64,000 nucleotides of DNA from Halomicrobium zhouii. GTDB taxonomy: Archaea; Halobacteriota; Halobacteria; Halobacteriales; Haloarculaceae. The position numbers and the translations under genes were made by a program. The stretch covers positions 558,001 to 622,000 of the forward strand of contig NZ_FOZK01000002.1 in assembly GCF_900114435.1 (NCBI RefSeq). The letters run 5' to 3'. The notes under the pieces are model-generated. The model was given only the letters and a program-made list of their open reading frames with translations, made no database searches and had not been told where the DNA came from. Shown one piece after another: positions 34,163-43,436 of the stretch (position 1 is its first letter; every line of letters begins with the position of its first letter).

Positions 34163-35452
34163 ATGCTCATCCGGAACGCGACACTCCCAGACAAGTCCGA
34201 GCGCGACGTCCGCGTCGAGGGCGAGACCATCGCCGCCGTCGAATCGGCCCTCGAACCCCACGACGACGAGCGCGTCGTCGAAGCACGGGGCAAGCGACTC
34301 TTCCCGGGGATGATCGACGTCCACGTCCACTTTCGCCAGCCCGGCTACTCGCACAAGGAGACGTGGGCGTCGGGGTCCCGCTCCGCTGCAGCGGGCGGCG
34401 TCACTACCGTCGTCGACCAGCCCAACACAGACCCGCCGACGATCGACGCCGACGCGGTCGCGGAGAAGGAATCGCTCGCCGGCGAATCGGTCGTCGACTA
34501 CGGCATCAACGGCGGCGTCACCGAATCGTGGGACCCCGACGGCCTCCTCGACCAGCCGCTGTTCGCCCTTGGCGAGGTGTTTCTCGCCGACTCGACGGGC
34601 GACATGGGCATCGACGCCGACCTGTTCGAGGACGCGCTGGTGAGAGCCACCGAGAGGGGTCGGGCCGTCACCGTCCACGCCGAGGACGCGACGCTCTTCA
34701 ATCAGGACGCGAAAGAGCGCGACGACGCCGACGCCTGGAGCGCGTTCCGGACCACCGAGGCCGAGGAAGCCGCCGTCGAACGGGCCTGCGGCGTGGCCAG
34801 CGAGCACGACGCTACCATCCACGTCGCGCATACGAGCACGCCCGAGGGGATCGATATCGCCGCCGACGCGGGGATGACCTGCGAGGTGACGCCCCACCAC
34901 CTGTTCCTCTCGCGCGACGACCTGGCGGAACTCGGGACGTTCGGCCGGATGAACCCGCCGCTCCGGAGCGAGGAGCGACGTGCAGCGGTGTACGAACGCG
35001 TCGCCGACGGGACCGTCGACATGATCGCGACAGACCACGCGCCCCACACGCGCGAGGAGAAGGACGCCGCCATCTGGGACGCGCCCTCGGGCGTCCCCGG
35101 CGTCGAGACGGCGCTCCCGCTCCTCCTCGAAGAAGCCAGGCAGGGGAACCTCTCCTACGAGCGCGTCCGCGACCTCACCGCGGCGAATCCAGCCGACGTG
35201 TTCGACCTGCCGCGGAAGGGAACCATCGAGGAAGGCGCCGACGCCGACCTCGTCCTCGTCGACCCGGACGACGCTCGGAAGATTCGTGGGGAGGACATGC
35301 ACACCAAGATCGACTGGACGCCGTTCGAGGGCTTCACCGGCGTGTTCCCGGAGTGGACGATGGTTCGAGGCGAGGTCGTCTACGAACGGGACCCGGCGAG
35401 CGGCGACGAGACGTTCGCCGACCACCAGGGCGAGAACGTTCGTGAGCGGTAG
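34163..35452 (+). CDS. pyrC: Dihydroorotase
   Basis: 429 residues. Catalyses the reversible cyclisation of carbamoyl-aspartate to dihydroorotate, third step of pyrimidine synthesis. Amidohydrolase metal ligands: HxH in MIDVHVHFRQPGYSHKE (His-Val-His), later His in IHVAHTS and TPHHLFLS, and the catalytic Asp in MIATDHAPHT. NP/N substrate motif appears in VVDQPNTDPP. The start is MLIRNATLPD at 34163; a longer frame to 34025 lies in promoter DNA. The stop codon is directly followed by the 16-bp terminal repeat of the element at 35453. Confidence 0.93.
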   Translation: MLIRNATLPDKSERDVRVEGETIAAVESALEPHDDERVVEARGKRLFPGMIDVHVHFRQPGYSHKETWASGSRSAAAGGVTTVVDQPNTDPPTIDADAVAEKESLAGESVVDYGINGGVTESWDPDGLLDQPLFALGEVFLADSTGDMGIDADLFEDALVRATERGRAVTVHAEDATLFNQDAKERDDADAWSAFRTTEAEEAAVERACGVASEHDATIHVAHTSTPEGIDIAADAGMTCEVTPHHLFLSRDDLAELGTFGRMNPPLRSEERRAAVYERVADGTVDMIATDHAPHTREEKDAAIWDAPSGVPGVETALPLLLEEARQGNLSYERVRDLTAANPADVFDLPRKGTIEEGADADLVLVDPDDARKIRGEDMHTKIDWTPFEGFTGVFPEWTMVRGEVVYERDPASGDETFADHQGENVRER

Positions 35453-35817
35453 AACTACTGTGTTGATCAGTCCGGATCGAGACGACCACGAGAACTAGAA
35501 ACAAAACCCCGAAAGCCCCCTCCCGCTCGGGTCGGGGGCCCGCGACTGCGCTCCTCGCTCACTCCGTTCGCTCCGGTGCTTGTCGGGGCCGCCTTCCCCG
35601 AGCGGTCGGCCCCTTTCATTCCCGCCCGTTTCTCCTGACGAACCAGCCGAAGTGGGTGGACTGAAAGGGGCGGTCGGCTGAACGAACCCCGACGACGCGA
35701 GCACCGCAGCGGAGCGAGGAGCGCAGCGAGTCGCGGGAGTTCAGCCGACCGGGGCTTTCGGCCTGTTGATTAGAGTTGCAGGTGCCGCCTCAGTACCGAC
35801 CGATCAACACAGTAGTT
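35453..35817. repeat. Long inverted-repeat element 1, bounded by perfect 16-bp inverted repeats
   Basis: A 365-base block filling the gap between two convergent genes. Its ends are an exact 16-bp inverted repeat (AACTACTGTGTTGATC at 35453-35468; its complement at 35802-35817). Inside, a left arm (about 35509-35627) runs from CCGAAAGCCCC to CCCCTTTCATTCCC and a right arm (about 35653-35762) from GGACTGAAAGGGG to GGGGCTTTCGG; they pair imperfectly over about 110 bases. It has no coding capacity of note. Shares arm ends with the elements at 44757, 61565 and 12816. Could be a miniature mobile element, a two-way terminator or a structured RNA. Confidence 0.8.
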
Positions 35818-35855
35818 GCCTCCCGCACAGAGGTAGCTAACGGGAAAGCGCACCC

Positions 35856-36353
35856 TCACTCCGATTCCTCTTCGGCACGCCCCTTCCAGGCCTTCTCCTG
35901 GGCGCGTTCGGCGACGTGGCGGTCGCCGTCGGCGAGACGCTCGCGCGCTCGCTCCTCGAGCGTCTCGGCGTCGTCGAGCAGGCCGGCCTGGAACGTCTCC
36001 AGCACGTCGTAGGACCAGCGGTCGTCGAGCACGCCGCAGGGGAGAAAGTCGTCGCGGAGTTCGTCCGCCAGTTCGTCTTCACCCTGGTCGCGCAGCAACG
36101 CCTCGGCGGCGGCGAAGTGGTCCATCGCGTGACCGGTGTTGTGGTGGAAGGCGACGAGGTGGCCGTGTGCGCGGTGGAACCACTCCAGGCCGAGTTCGAC
36201 GCGGTGGAGGGCCTCGACGGCGGGGTCATCGGAGTGAGGGGACTCGGCGACGCGCTGCTGGTCGTCGACTTTCGTCGGGTTCCCGGTGTGGGCGGCGTCT
36301 TCGGCGGCGGTTCGGTCGTCGGCTCGCGGTCCCTCGGTCGGATCTGACGCCAT
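35856..36353 (-). CDS. Conserved-looking haloarchaeal acidic protein, unknown function
   Basis: 165 residues. The first 45 are acidic and disordered (TEGPRADDRTAAEDAAHTG). Then VEALHRVELGLEWFHRAHGHLVAFHHNTGHAMDHFAAAEALLRDQGEDELADELRDDFLPCGVLDDRWSYDVLE is helical with several histidines and acidic residues spaced as in helical-bundle metal sites; this is only suggestive. Start MASDPTEG at 36353, divergent from the LVIVD-repeat gene with 124 bases between. Family not recognised. Confidence 0.62.
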   Translation of the reverse strand: MASDPTEGPRADDRTAAEDAAHTGNPTKVDDQQRVAESPHSDDPAVEALHRVELGLEWFHRAHGHLVAFHHNTGHAMDHFAAAEALLRDQGEDELADELRDDFLPCGVLDDRWSYDVLETFQAGLLDDAETLEERARERLADGDRHVAERAQEKAWKGRAEEESE

Positions 36354-36477
36354 GTCCCACAGTTGGGCGCCGGGACACCTCTGTCTGTCGCTCGTATCAC
36401 ACTGGACACACGTTCGTCGGCACGGTCCGCTGCAGACGAGCGCAACGTTTCTACGTTCGGACGCCCCACTGTGGGAC

Positions 36478-37866
36478 ATGCATCGCCGGTCGTTCCTCCG
36501 GGCTGCGTGTGGAAGCGCCGTCCTCGGGAGCGTCGGAACTGCCAGCGCACACCCGAAAGGCTCTGGCGGGGGGCAGGGGACGCCGGTCTCCGAGACGCCG
36601 ACGGGACCGGACCCGCTCGGATCGCTCCGCCTCGCGGGCGCCAAGGAGGCGGTCGTCCGGGACGGAACGACCGTCTTCCTGGCGACGACTGACGGGTTCG
36701 CCGTCGTCGACGTGAGCGACCCGGCCGACCTGGCCGTCGCCTACAGTTCCGACGCCGTTCTCGACGACCACGAACACGGCCCCATGCGACAGATCTGGGA
36801 CGTGAAGGTCGACGGCGACTGTCTGCTCGTGGTTGGCCCGGCCAACGGCGGCGTCGACGCCGTCCACGCCGCCGTCGTCTACGACGTCGGGGACCCGACC
36901 GAACCGGACCGCGTCGCCGTCCACGAGACGGACTACCCCATCCACAACGCCTTCCTCGCCGACGGCGTCGCCTACCTGACGGCAAACGACTTCGAATCGA
37001 ACTGGCTCGTCACCGTCGACGCCGACTCGGGCGAGGAGTTCGGCCGGTGGTCGTTGCTTGACCACGACGAGGCCTGGGGTGACGTCGAACCGGTTATGCG
37101 CGTCCTCCACGACGTCTGGGTCGCCGACGACATCGCCTACCTCGCCCACTGGGACGCCGGCACCTGGATTCTGGACGTGTCGGACCCGGCCAGCCCTGAG
37201 TTTCTCTCTCGCGTCCGCGGTCGGCCGGTCGAGGAACTCGCCGCCGTGGCGAACACCTCGGAGGAAGCGACGGCGCTGCCCGGCAACGACCACTTCGTCA
37301 CCGTCGACGAGAGCGGGACGCTGCTCGGTGTCGGCGTGGAGTCGTGGGCCGTCGAAGACGGTGCGGACGTCGGCCCAGGCGGCATCCACCTCTACGACGT
37401 CTCCGACCCGACAGACCCGCGCGAACGGGCAACGATCGACCCGCCGCCGTCGCCCGACCCGACCCGGTCGGGCGTCTGGACGACGGCCCACAACTTCGAA
37501 CTCGCCGACGGCCGGTGCTACTCCTCGTGGTACCAGGGTGGCGTGAAGGTCCACGACGTCTCCGAGCCGTCGACGCCGCGGGAGCTGTTTCACTGGCGCG
37601 ACGGGAGCCAGACGAAGTTCTGGACGGCCCAGCGGGGCGTGCCCGGCGAGTTCTTCCTCGCCAGCAGCTGGGAGTCCCCCGGTGACGAGGACGGCGCCGG
37701 CGGGCTGTACGTCTTCCCGGACCCGGCACCGGCTGAACCGGCGACGGAGTCGGGGGCGACAGACTCGGCCGGAGACGGCGGCATCGGCTCGCTCGTCGGT
37801 CTCGGCGCGCTCACCGGCGCCGGCCTCGGTGCGCTGGGGTTCAGCGCCTGGCGCGCTCGGCGATAG
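36478..37866 (+). CDS. LVIVD-repeat Tat-exported surface protein
   Basis: 462 residues. MHRRSFLRAACGSAVLGSVGTASAHP is a Tat signal with a likely AxA cleavage site. The body has repeated LVIVD-type units (FAVVDVSDPADLAV, AVVYDVGDPTEPDRV, TWILDVSDPASPEFL, IHLYDVSDPTDPRE, VKVHDVSEPSTP), expected to form a beta-propeller. A Gly-rich hydrophobic C-terminus (IGSLVGLGALTGAGLGALGFSAWRARR) anchors it in the membrane. Function unknown; ligand binding or adhesion are typical suggestions. Confidence 0.82.
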   Translation: MHRRSFLRAACGSAVLGSVGTASAHPKGSGGGQGTPVSETPTGPDPLGSLRLAGAKEAVVRDGTTVFLATTDGFAVVDVSDPADLAVAYSSDAVLDDHEHGPMRQIWDVKVDGDCLLVVGPANGGVDAVHAAVVYDVGDPTEPDRVAVHETDYPIHNAFLADGVAYLTANDFESNWLVTVDADSGEEFGRWSLLDHDEAWGDVEPVMRVLHDVWVADDIAYLAHWDAGTWILDVSDPASPEFLSRVRGRPVEELAAVANTSEEATALPGNDHFVTVDESGTLLGVGVESWAVEDGADVGPGGIHLYDVSDPTDPRERATIDPPPSPDPTRSGVWTTAHNFELADGRCYSSWYQGGVKVHDVSEPSTPRELFHWRDGSQTKFWTAQRGVPGEFFLASSWESPGDEDGAGGLYVFPDPAPAEPATESGATDSAGDGGIGSLVGLGALTGAGLGALGFSAWRARR

Positions 37867-37928
37867 CTGCGGCTCGGTCCGTCAGCTGTCGGGCGACAGA
37901 ACGTCTGGAAGCGACTGCGGAGCGGCGG

Positions 37929-38777
37929 TTACTGGACGGTCCAGTCACCGTCCTCGGCGACGACGACGCGACTGTCGAACAGGTCGGTTACCGCCGACAC
38001 CGTCTCCTCGCCGAACGGTTCCGGGTCGAAGTGGTAGTGTGCGACTGCGTCCGCCGTGGCCATCCGGTCGGTAGTCGCACGGAGGAACTCCAGCGCCTGC
38101 TCCCGGGGCGTAGTCTGGAGTAACCTGGTCACCGAATCGAAGCAGACGACGAGCTGTCGGTCGCTCGCCGCCAGTGATCCCAGGCGCTCCGTAATCGTCG
38201 CCGCCAGCTCCGGGAGGTCGCTCGCGTCCGGGATGTACGAGAATGATTCGAGGCGCCCACTCGCCGCTCCCCGGGTGGTCGCGGCGGCCGACGACCGGGG
38301 GAAGTCCCCCAGGTTGATCGCGGCGGTGTCTGCCGGTCGTTCGTCCATGTACTGTTCCCAGGCGGAGACGCGACGATCGAAGGATTCCGCGTGCAACACT
38401 CCCAGCAGGTTCTCCTGGTCATACGGCGCGACGGACAGGAGGTCCACGCAGGCCTCGTGGGAGTGTGAGTGCGTCGTCAGGAGGACGTTTGCCGCCCCGT
38501 CGATCGACTCGTGGATGAACGCGTCGGGCGTCGTGTCGGCGACGTAGATGTCGCCGGCGGAGGTCACCTCGACCTCGAGGTCGTCGACCGTGAACGAGAC
38601 GGAAACGCTGCTCGATTCGGACACCAGCGTGTCCAGGGCGTCCGGGTCGACCACGCGTCCGAGGGGTTCCAGTTCGAGGGCGTCTCGCCCCTTCACGAAC
38701 TGGATCGCCTCCAGTACTCCACCGAACGGATCCGCGTCGTCGATCCTGAAGTGGTACGTCTCTGTGTCGGCGTCCAT
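37929..38777 (-). CDS. HalOD1-domain protein fused to RecA/KaiC-like (DUF7504-type) domain
   Basis: 282 residues from MDADTETYHF; the frame extends upstream without conserved character. Residues about 5-80 (GGVLEAIQFVKGRDALELEPLGRVVDPDALDTLV … VSFTVDDLEVEVTSAGDIYV) match the haloarchaeal output domain HalOD1. The rest (NVLLTTHSHSHEACVDLL, RQLVVCFDSVTRLLQTTPREQALEFLRATTDRM) looks like a degenerate RecA-fold domain lacking a clear P-loop, as in DUF7504. Such proteins act in halobacterial signalling. A TATA-rich stretch (GGATATATAACTATTTACTGG) lies at 38852-38873. Confidence 0.75.
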   Translation of the reverse strand: MDADTETYHFRIDDADPFGGVLEAIQFVKGRDALELEPLGRVVDPDALDTLVSESSSVSVSFTVDDLEVEVTSAGDIYVADTTPDAFIHESIDGAANVLLTTHSHSHEACVDLLSVAPYDQENLLGVLHAESFDRRVSAWEQYMDERPADTAAINLGDFPRSSAAATTRGAASGRLESFSYIPDASDLPELAATITERLGSLAASDRQLVVCFDSVTRLLQTTPREQALEFLRATTDRMATADAVAHYHFDPEPFGEETVSAVTDLFDSRVVVAEDGDWTVQ

Positions 38778-39038
38778 CAGTGTGTGCTTCCCTTCGGTGT
38801 CATTGCGATGTCGGTGCGAGACCGTATCCCACTGAACAGAACATGCGGTCTCGGATATATAACTATTTACTGGATATGCCCGCCCGGTGATGCGTTTGAC
38901 AGTTTTCAACGCGACCTTTCACCGACCGGCCGGCGCCTCCTCGCAACCACCCGGTGACCTCGTCAGGGGAAGCTGACGAGTTTGGCTGCGGGCCAGTCGG
39001 TCGTCCCATCCCGGTCGGCGGTCTCGGCACCCTCCGGG

Positions 39039-40472
39039 TCACGACTCGCTCCCGCCGAGCCCGTGGACGAGTGACGCCGCGACGTTCCGGGCCTTCTCCG
39101 CGAGCGCCTCGGAGACGTGGCCGGCCTCGACCGCGTCGTCGAGTTCGTCGTCGTCGACGCGCTCGACCGTCCCGTCGGCGTGTTTCACCACGTCGACGTG
39201 GAGGTCGACGTAGCGGACTTGCCCGGGGAACACCTCGACTGGGGTACAGACGTTGACGTACGTCCCGCGGCGCTCGCCCTCGGCCCCCTCGTAGGTTGTC
39301 GGGTACCACCAGCGGCCCTCCGTGACCTTGGTGATGGCGACGTCGCCGGCCTGTCGATCGACGCCGAGGCCGTCGTACTGGCCGCCCGGCGTCATCTCCC
39401 GCCGGAGCGTCACCGTCCCGTCCGCCTCGACCGAGTCGACGGCCGCCTCGCCGAGCGTGAACAGGCGGCCGTCGGGCTTCCCGTGGGCGATGTCCACGGT
39501 GTCGCCGGCCTGCGGCCCGAACTGTCGCGCCACCGCCGCGAAGGGGAAGTCGCTCTCGCCGGTGTCGACGTCCTCGTCGTCGACGAGCGCCTCGACCAGG
39601 TCGACCGCCCCCGAGGCGCTGTTCGTCCCCGCCTTCGTCCGGTGGTGGCCCGGCATCGTCGTCGTCACCTCGCGGCGGACCTCGTCGAGCGCGAACCGGC
39701 TCTCGCGGCCGAACCACACCCAGGTCGTCGCCTCGTCGGTGAGGTAGCGATGGGGCGCGACGGCGGCCGGGTCGGGTGCGTCCCCGTCGGCGGGTTCGGC
39801 CCCGCTGGCGAGCGCATCGTCGACGGTAGCGGCCCGTTCGTTCAGCGTCTCGAGCGCGTCCGAGAGCGCGTCGAGGTCCGCGTCGTCGCTCGCCGCGTCC
39901 CACCGAGCGCCCCAGCCCTGGCGGGGGTCCGTCGGGAGGATGTCCGCGAGCGCGGGGCCGTTGGTCGCCGCCGTCCCACCGCGGACCAGCGTCGCCAGCG
40001 ACCCCTGGACGCGCATCGTCGCGTCGAGCACCGTGCGGTCGTCGCCCCACGGCGGCGTCGGTTCGGTCACCTGGACGCGCAGGCGGTCGCCGTCGTCGAC
40101 CCGTTCCGGGCTGTTCGAGTAGGGGAGGAACCCCTGTGCCCCGTCGCCCAGGTCGACGACGGCGCCGCTTCTGCGGGTATCGACGACTTCGCCGGCGAAG
40201 ACGGCGCCCCGGGGCGTCGGGTCAGCCCAGGCCAGCGCGTCGCGGCCGAGCGACTGGAGGTCGTCGGCCACCTGCGCGACCGTCTCCTCGTCGCCGACGA
40301 CGCCGACGCCCTGCCGATCGTCCGTCGTCGAGACCACGGCGTCGGCCTGTTCGGGCGGGAACTCGGCGTCGAAGCGCTCGCGGATGGGGTCCGAGGCCTG
40401 GACGACGCCCGGGTCGTCCCGAAATAGTTCCGTCAGCGCCGTCGCGTAGATGCCACGCACCTGGACCGTCAT
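39039..40472 (-). CDS. FAU-1 family RNA-binding protein (probable ribonuclease)
   Basis: 477 residues. It contains an S1-like RNA-binding segment (GAVFAGEVVDTRRSGAVVDLGDGAQGFLPYSN, about residues 88-120), related to the RNase E/G N-terminus, and a C-terminal DUF402-type beta barrel (WWYPTTYEGAEGERRGTYVNVCTPVEVFPGQVRYVDLHVDVV, about 385-430) ending in an acidic helix. Archaeal FAU-1 binds AU-rich RNA and has been linked to 5S rRNA maturation. The start overlaps the stop of the gene at 40469 (ATGA), so they are coupled. Confidence 0.88.
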   Translation of the reverse strand: MTVQVRGIYATALTELFRDDPGVVQASDPIRERFDAEFPPEQADAVVSTTDDRQGVGVVGDEETVAQVADDLQSLGRDALAWADPTPRGAVFAGEVVDTRRSGAVVDLGDGAQGFLPYSNSPERVDDGDRLRVQVTEPTPPWGDDRTVLDATMRVQGSLATLVRGGTAATNGPALADILPTDPRQGWGARWDAASDDADLDALSDALETLNERAATVDDALASGAEPADGDAPDPAAVAPHRYLTDEATTWVWFGRESRFALDEVRREVTTTMPGHHRTKAGTNSASGAVDLVEALVDDEDVDTGESDFPFAAVARQFGPQAGDTVDIAHGKPDGRLFTLGEAAVDSVEADGTVTLRREMTPGGQYDGLGVDRQAGDVAITKVTEGRWWYPTTYEGAEGERRGTYVNVCTPVEVFPGQVRYVDLHVDVVKHADGTVERVDDDELDDAVEAGHVSEALAEKARNVAASLVHGLGGSES

Positions 40473-40843
40473 AGCGCCTCGCGCTCCGCGGCGAAGCGCA
40501 CCCGCCCGTCGACCGTCGGCCCGAGGGTGAGTTCGACCACGCCCTCGGAGAGGACGCGCCCGGCCTCGACCGGGACCCCCCAGCTGTCGAAGCGGAGATA
40601 TCCCCGGATGTCGTCGGCGTGGGTGAACAGGTCGAGGTAATCGACGGTGTGCTCCTGGACGTCGCTCGAACTGTGGGCGACGTCCATGTCGGAGTAGACG
40701 GTCTCCCGATCCGCGAAGAACGCTTCCAGTTCGGCGGCGGCCTCGTCGGTCAGTTCGACGACGGTCTCCGAGGCGGCGTCGATCTCGTCGGTCGAGAGGC
40801 CCGCCTCGCGCAACGCCTGCTGTTCGCGCTGGGTGAAGTGCAT
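40469..40843 (-). CDS. DUF7532-type haloarchaeal protein
   Basis: 124 residues. MHFTQREQQALREAGLSTDEID at the N-terminus and VEAGRVLSEGVVELTLGPTVDGRVRF at the C-terminus; overall an alpha/beta protein with acidic surface. The family is known only from haloarchaea and its function is unknown. It overlaps FAU-1 by 4 bases, suggesting a common RNA-related task. Family number is from memory and should be treated as likely, not certain. Confidence 0.72.
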   Translation of the reverse strand: MHFTQREQQALREAGLSTDEIDAASETVVELTDEAAAELEAFFADRETVYSDMDVAHSSSDVQEHTVDYLDLFTHADDIRGYLRFDSWGVPVEAGRVLSEGVVELTLGPTVDGRVRFAAEREAL

Positions 40844-40930
40844 ACCGACCGTTCGGATTCGAACCGTGAAAACGGTTGTACTGTCGGCCGAACTCGCGCG
40901 ACGATCCGTCGTCGCGACGGCGCCCGCCGT

Positions 40931-41086
40931 TCAGAAGGTGTTCAGGATGAGGACGAGGAACCCGAACATCGCGCCGAAGGCGACGATGGTCCGGGGGTCG
41001 ATTCGGATTGTGTTGCGGTCTTCCGCGTCGAAGTACCGGACCAGGCCGGCACTGGACATCAGCCCGCCGCCGTCGTTGCTGCTCAT
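40931..41086 (-). CDS. secG: Preprotein translocase subunit Sec61-beta
   Basis: 51 residues. [23 protein letters not shown] followed by [25 protein letters not shown] is the highly conserved archaeal Sec61-beta pattern: a short cytosolic N-terminus with GLxxSAGLxRYF and a single C-terminal membrane helix. It joins SecY and SecE in the protein-conducting channel. Longer upstream frame has no conserved residues. It is a single gene here, divergent from thioredoxin at 41310. Confidence 0.93.
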   Translation of the reverse strand: MSSNDGGGLMSSAGLVRYFDAEDRNTIRIDPRTIVAFGAMFGFLVLILNTF

Positions 41087-41309
41087 GCTATTTGCTGGAC
41101 CCCGCGTCGGAGTAAGCCTTTCCCTTTCGCGACCGGTCGACGCCGGCGTGGCGACGGCCCCGCTTCCGCCGGCACCGACGCGCCGAAGCCGCCAGCGCAG
41201 CACTCCTGTCGGCGAACCACCAGAAGGCGGACGCGCCGGTCACCCGCGTGTCGACTGCTCGGTGAAAATCCTTATCTGGCCCGCACGGTTAGCTTTGGGC
41301 GAACCAGCA

Positions 41310-41576
41310 ATGACAGTCACGCTCAAGGACTTTTACGCCGACTGGTGTGGCCCCTGCAAGACCCAGGACCCGATCCTGGAGGACCTCGAAGAGGACTGGG
41401 GCGACGTCGAATTCGAGAAGATCAACGTCGACGAGGAGCAGGACGTCGCCAACGAGTACCAGGTGCGCTCGCTGCCCACGCTCATCGTCGAGAACGACGA
41501 CGGCATCGTCGAACGGTTCGTCGGCGTCACACAGCACGACGACCTCGAGACGGCGCTCGACCAGGCGAACGCATAA
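41310..41576 (+). CDS. Thioredoxin
   Basis: 88 residues, compact thioredoxin fold. Active site WCGPC in KDFYADWCGPCKTQDPILE, cis-Pro in RSLPTLIVENDDG and the C-terminal helix DLETALDQANA. It is shorter at the N-terminus than bacterial thioredoxins (about 105 residues), as in many haloarchaeal forms. A TATA-like CTTATCT lies at 41270-41276. It would reduce cytoplasmic disulphides using a thioredoxin reductase encoded elsewhere. Confidence 0.9.
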   Translation: MTVTLKDFYADWCGPCKTQDPILEDLEEDWGDVEFEKINVDEEQDVANEYQVRSLPTLIVENDDGIVERFVGVTQHDDLETALDQANA

Positions 41577-41647
41577 CTCGGTTGCTTCGTTTTCGTTTCG
41601 GCTCCACCGGCGAGTGACGACTATCGAAATCGGGGCCGGACCGCTTC

Positions 41648-42316
41648 CTACCGGAACTCGACGCCCAGGTCGTGCATCCCGTCGTTGTGGCGGGCAACGT
41701 TGATGAGCAGCGGCGTCACGCACTCGACTTCCGCGGCGTTGGCGAGCGGGCCGCCGTCGAGTGGGCGGAGGCCTTCGATGTCGTCGGCCAGGGCCATCAC
41801 CGTCTCCTTGGCGTCGTGGTCGTCGCCGACGACGATGGTGTCCCACTCGACGTCGGCGTCCAGATCCGCCAGGCGGCCCGCCGCGAGGTTGTGGAAGGCG
41901 CCGACGACGGGGACGTCGTCTGGGGCGGCGCGGGCGGCCAGCGCGGTGACGCTGCCGGCGCCGGGCCGGTTGTAGTGGAAGCCCGCCTCGTCGCGTTTCA
42001 TCCCGACGGCCGGGGAGACGAGAACGTTCCCTTCCTCCAGCGCGTCGGCGACGGCCTCGACGGTGTCGGTGAGGTGGTAGGCGGGGACCGCCGCCACGAC
42101 GACGTCGGCCCGTTCGGCCGCCGAGCGGTTGTCGGTGCCGTCGACGGTCGCGTCGGCGCCGCGACTGTCGAGTTCGGTCTCGTACTCGTCGGCCTTCGCC
42201 GCCGCGCGGTCGGCCTCGCGCGATCCGATAACGACCTCGTGGGTCGAGTCCATCGCCCAGCGCAACGCCAGTCCCTCGCCGATGTCGCCGGTGCCCCCGA
42301 GCAAGGCAATTTGCAT
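41648..42316 (-). CDS. npdG: F420-dependent NADP reductase (NADPH-dependent F420 reductase)
   Basis: 222 residues. MQIALLGGTGDIGEGLALRWA is the dinucleotide-binding glycine loop; GSREADRA binds the NADP 2'-phosphate; VVAAVPAYHLTDTVEAV and VVGAFHNLAAGRLADLDADVEWDTIVVGDDHDAKETVMALADDIEGLRPLDGGPLANA complete the family pattern. It shuttles hydride between F420 and NADP. Start 42316; divergent from the ArsR-like regulator gene at 42410, with a 93-base shared promoter region. Confidence 0.92.
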   Translation of the reverse strand: MQIALLGGTGDIGEGLALRWAMDSTHEVVIGSREADRAAAKADEYETELDSRGADATVDGTDNRSAAERADVVVAAVPAYHLTDTVEAVADALEEGNVLVSPAVGMKRDEAGFHYNRPGAGSVTALAARAAPDDVPVVGAFHNLAAGRLADLDADVEWDTIVVGDDHDAKETVMALADDIEGLRPLDGGPLANAAEVECVTPLLINVARHNDGMHDLGVEFR

Positions 42317-42409
42317 AGCTATTGGGTGGGCCGAGCGCCGAATAAACGTTGTTACTGGTCGCGTCGCGCCCACCAAGGCTTTTGACGGCCGGGGGATAAC
42401 TGTCGAGGC

Positions 42410-43324
42410 ATGAGCAGGGCCGACACCATCCTGGAGTGCGAGGACTGCGTGGCCCCCGCCGACGCCTTCGCGCTCGTCAGCGACGAGACGCGACTGTCCA
42501 TCCTGGAGGCGCTCTGGCGCCTCGACGACCCGGTCCGGTTCTCCGAACTCCGGAGCGAGGTGGGCGTCCGCGACAGCGCGCAGTTCAACTACCACCTGAA
42601 CAAACTGACCGACCAGTTCGTCCGCAAGGTCGAGGCGTCCGCGGACGGCGACGGAGCCGCCAGTGGCACCGAACCCGCCGGCTACGAACTCCGAACCGCC
42701 GGCGAGCGCATCGTCCAGGCCATCCTCGCCGGGTCGTTCACCGAACACCCGCGCCGGGAGATCGCCATCGACGACCCGTGCACCCAGTGCGGGTCGGAAC
42801 TCGCGGCCCGCTACGACGACGAGGTGCTCGCCATCGACTGCCCCGACTGCGGGCACGGCCACGGCGAGTACCCGTTCCCGCCCGGCGGGCTCCACGACCG
42901 CTCCGACGCGGAGATTCTGGAAGCGTTCGACCAGCGCGTGCGCCACCTCCACTGCCTCGCCAAGGACGGCGTCTGCCCGGAGTGTTCCGGCCGCATGAAC
43001 ACGACCATCGAGCGCGCGGGTGAGTGCTGTCTGGGCACCTCGCTGCGGGCCGACCACGTCTGCGAGCAGTGCAACCACCAGCTCTGCTCGGCGGTGGGCC
43101 TGGGGCTGCTGGACCACTCCGCCGTCGTCTCGTTCTACGGCGACCACGACGTCGCACTCTCGGAGACGCCCTACTGGCGACTGGAGTGGTGCGTCGACGA
43201 CGAATCGGTCACCGTCCTCGAGGAGAACCCCTGGACCATCCGCATCGACATCAGCGAGAACGAGGAGACGCTCCGGGTCACCGTCGACGGCGACCTCTCC
43301 GTCGTCGACACCGAACGGGTCTGA
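42410..43324 (+). CDS. ArsR-like winged-helix regulator with zinc-ribbon domains
   Basis: 304 residues. The N-terminal 100 are an ArsR/HTH_20-type winged helix (ALVSDETRLSILEALWRLDDPVRFSELRSEVGVRDSAQFNYHLNKL). A Cys-rich part follows: CTQCG … CPDCG (a ribbon), then CPECSGRM … CEQCNHQLCSAVG, giving a second possible zinc site. The C-terminus is beta-rich. Widespread haloarchaeal regulator family with unknown ligand. Divergent from npdG. Confidence 0.82.
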   Translation: MSRADTILECEDCVAPADAFALVSDETRLSILEALWRLDDPVRFSELRSEVGVRDSAQFNYHLNKLTDQFVRKVEASADGDGAASGTEPAGYELRTAGERIVQAILAGSFTEHPRREIAIDDPCTQCGSELAARYDDEVLAIDCPDCGHGHGEYPFPPGGLHDRSDAEILEAFDQRVRHLHCLAKDGVCPECSGRMNTTIERAGECCLGTSLRADHVCEQCNHQLCSAVGLGLLDHSAVVSFYGDHDVALSETPYWRLEWCVDDESVTVLEENPWTIRIDISENEETLRVTVDGDLSVVDTERV

Positions 43325-43436
43325 GCCGCGGCCCGCCGCGACGTTTTTCGCCGGTTCGCCACCCGCTTCTATCAGACCTGTTACTCGAACGCAGTTCAGT
43401 AACTCGCGCTACAAAAATATCATTCAGATTATAGTT

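Noticed and set aside
33868-34293. 141-residue minus-strand frame before dihydroorotase
   Set aside because: Ser/Arg-rich, overlaps the dihydroorotase start, no conserved features; the region is better read as promoter DNA.
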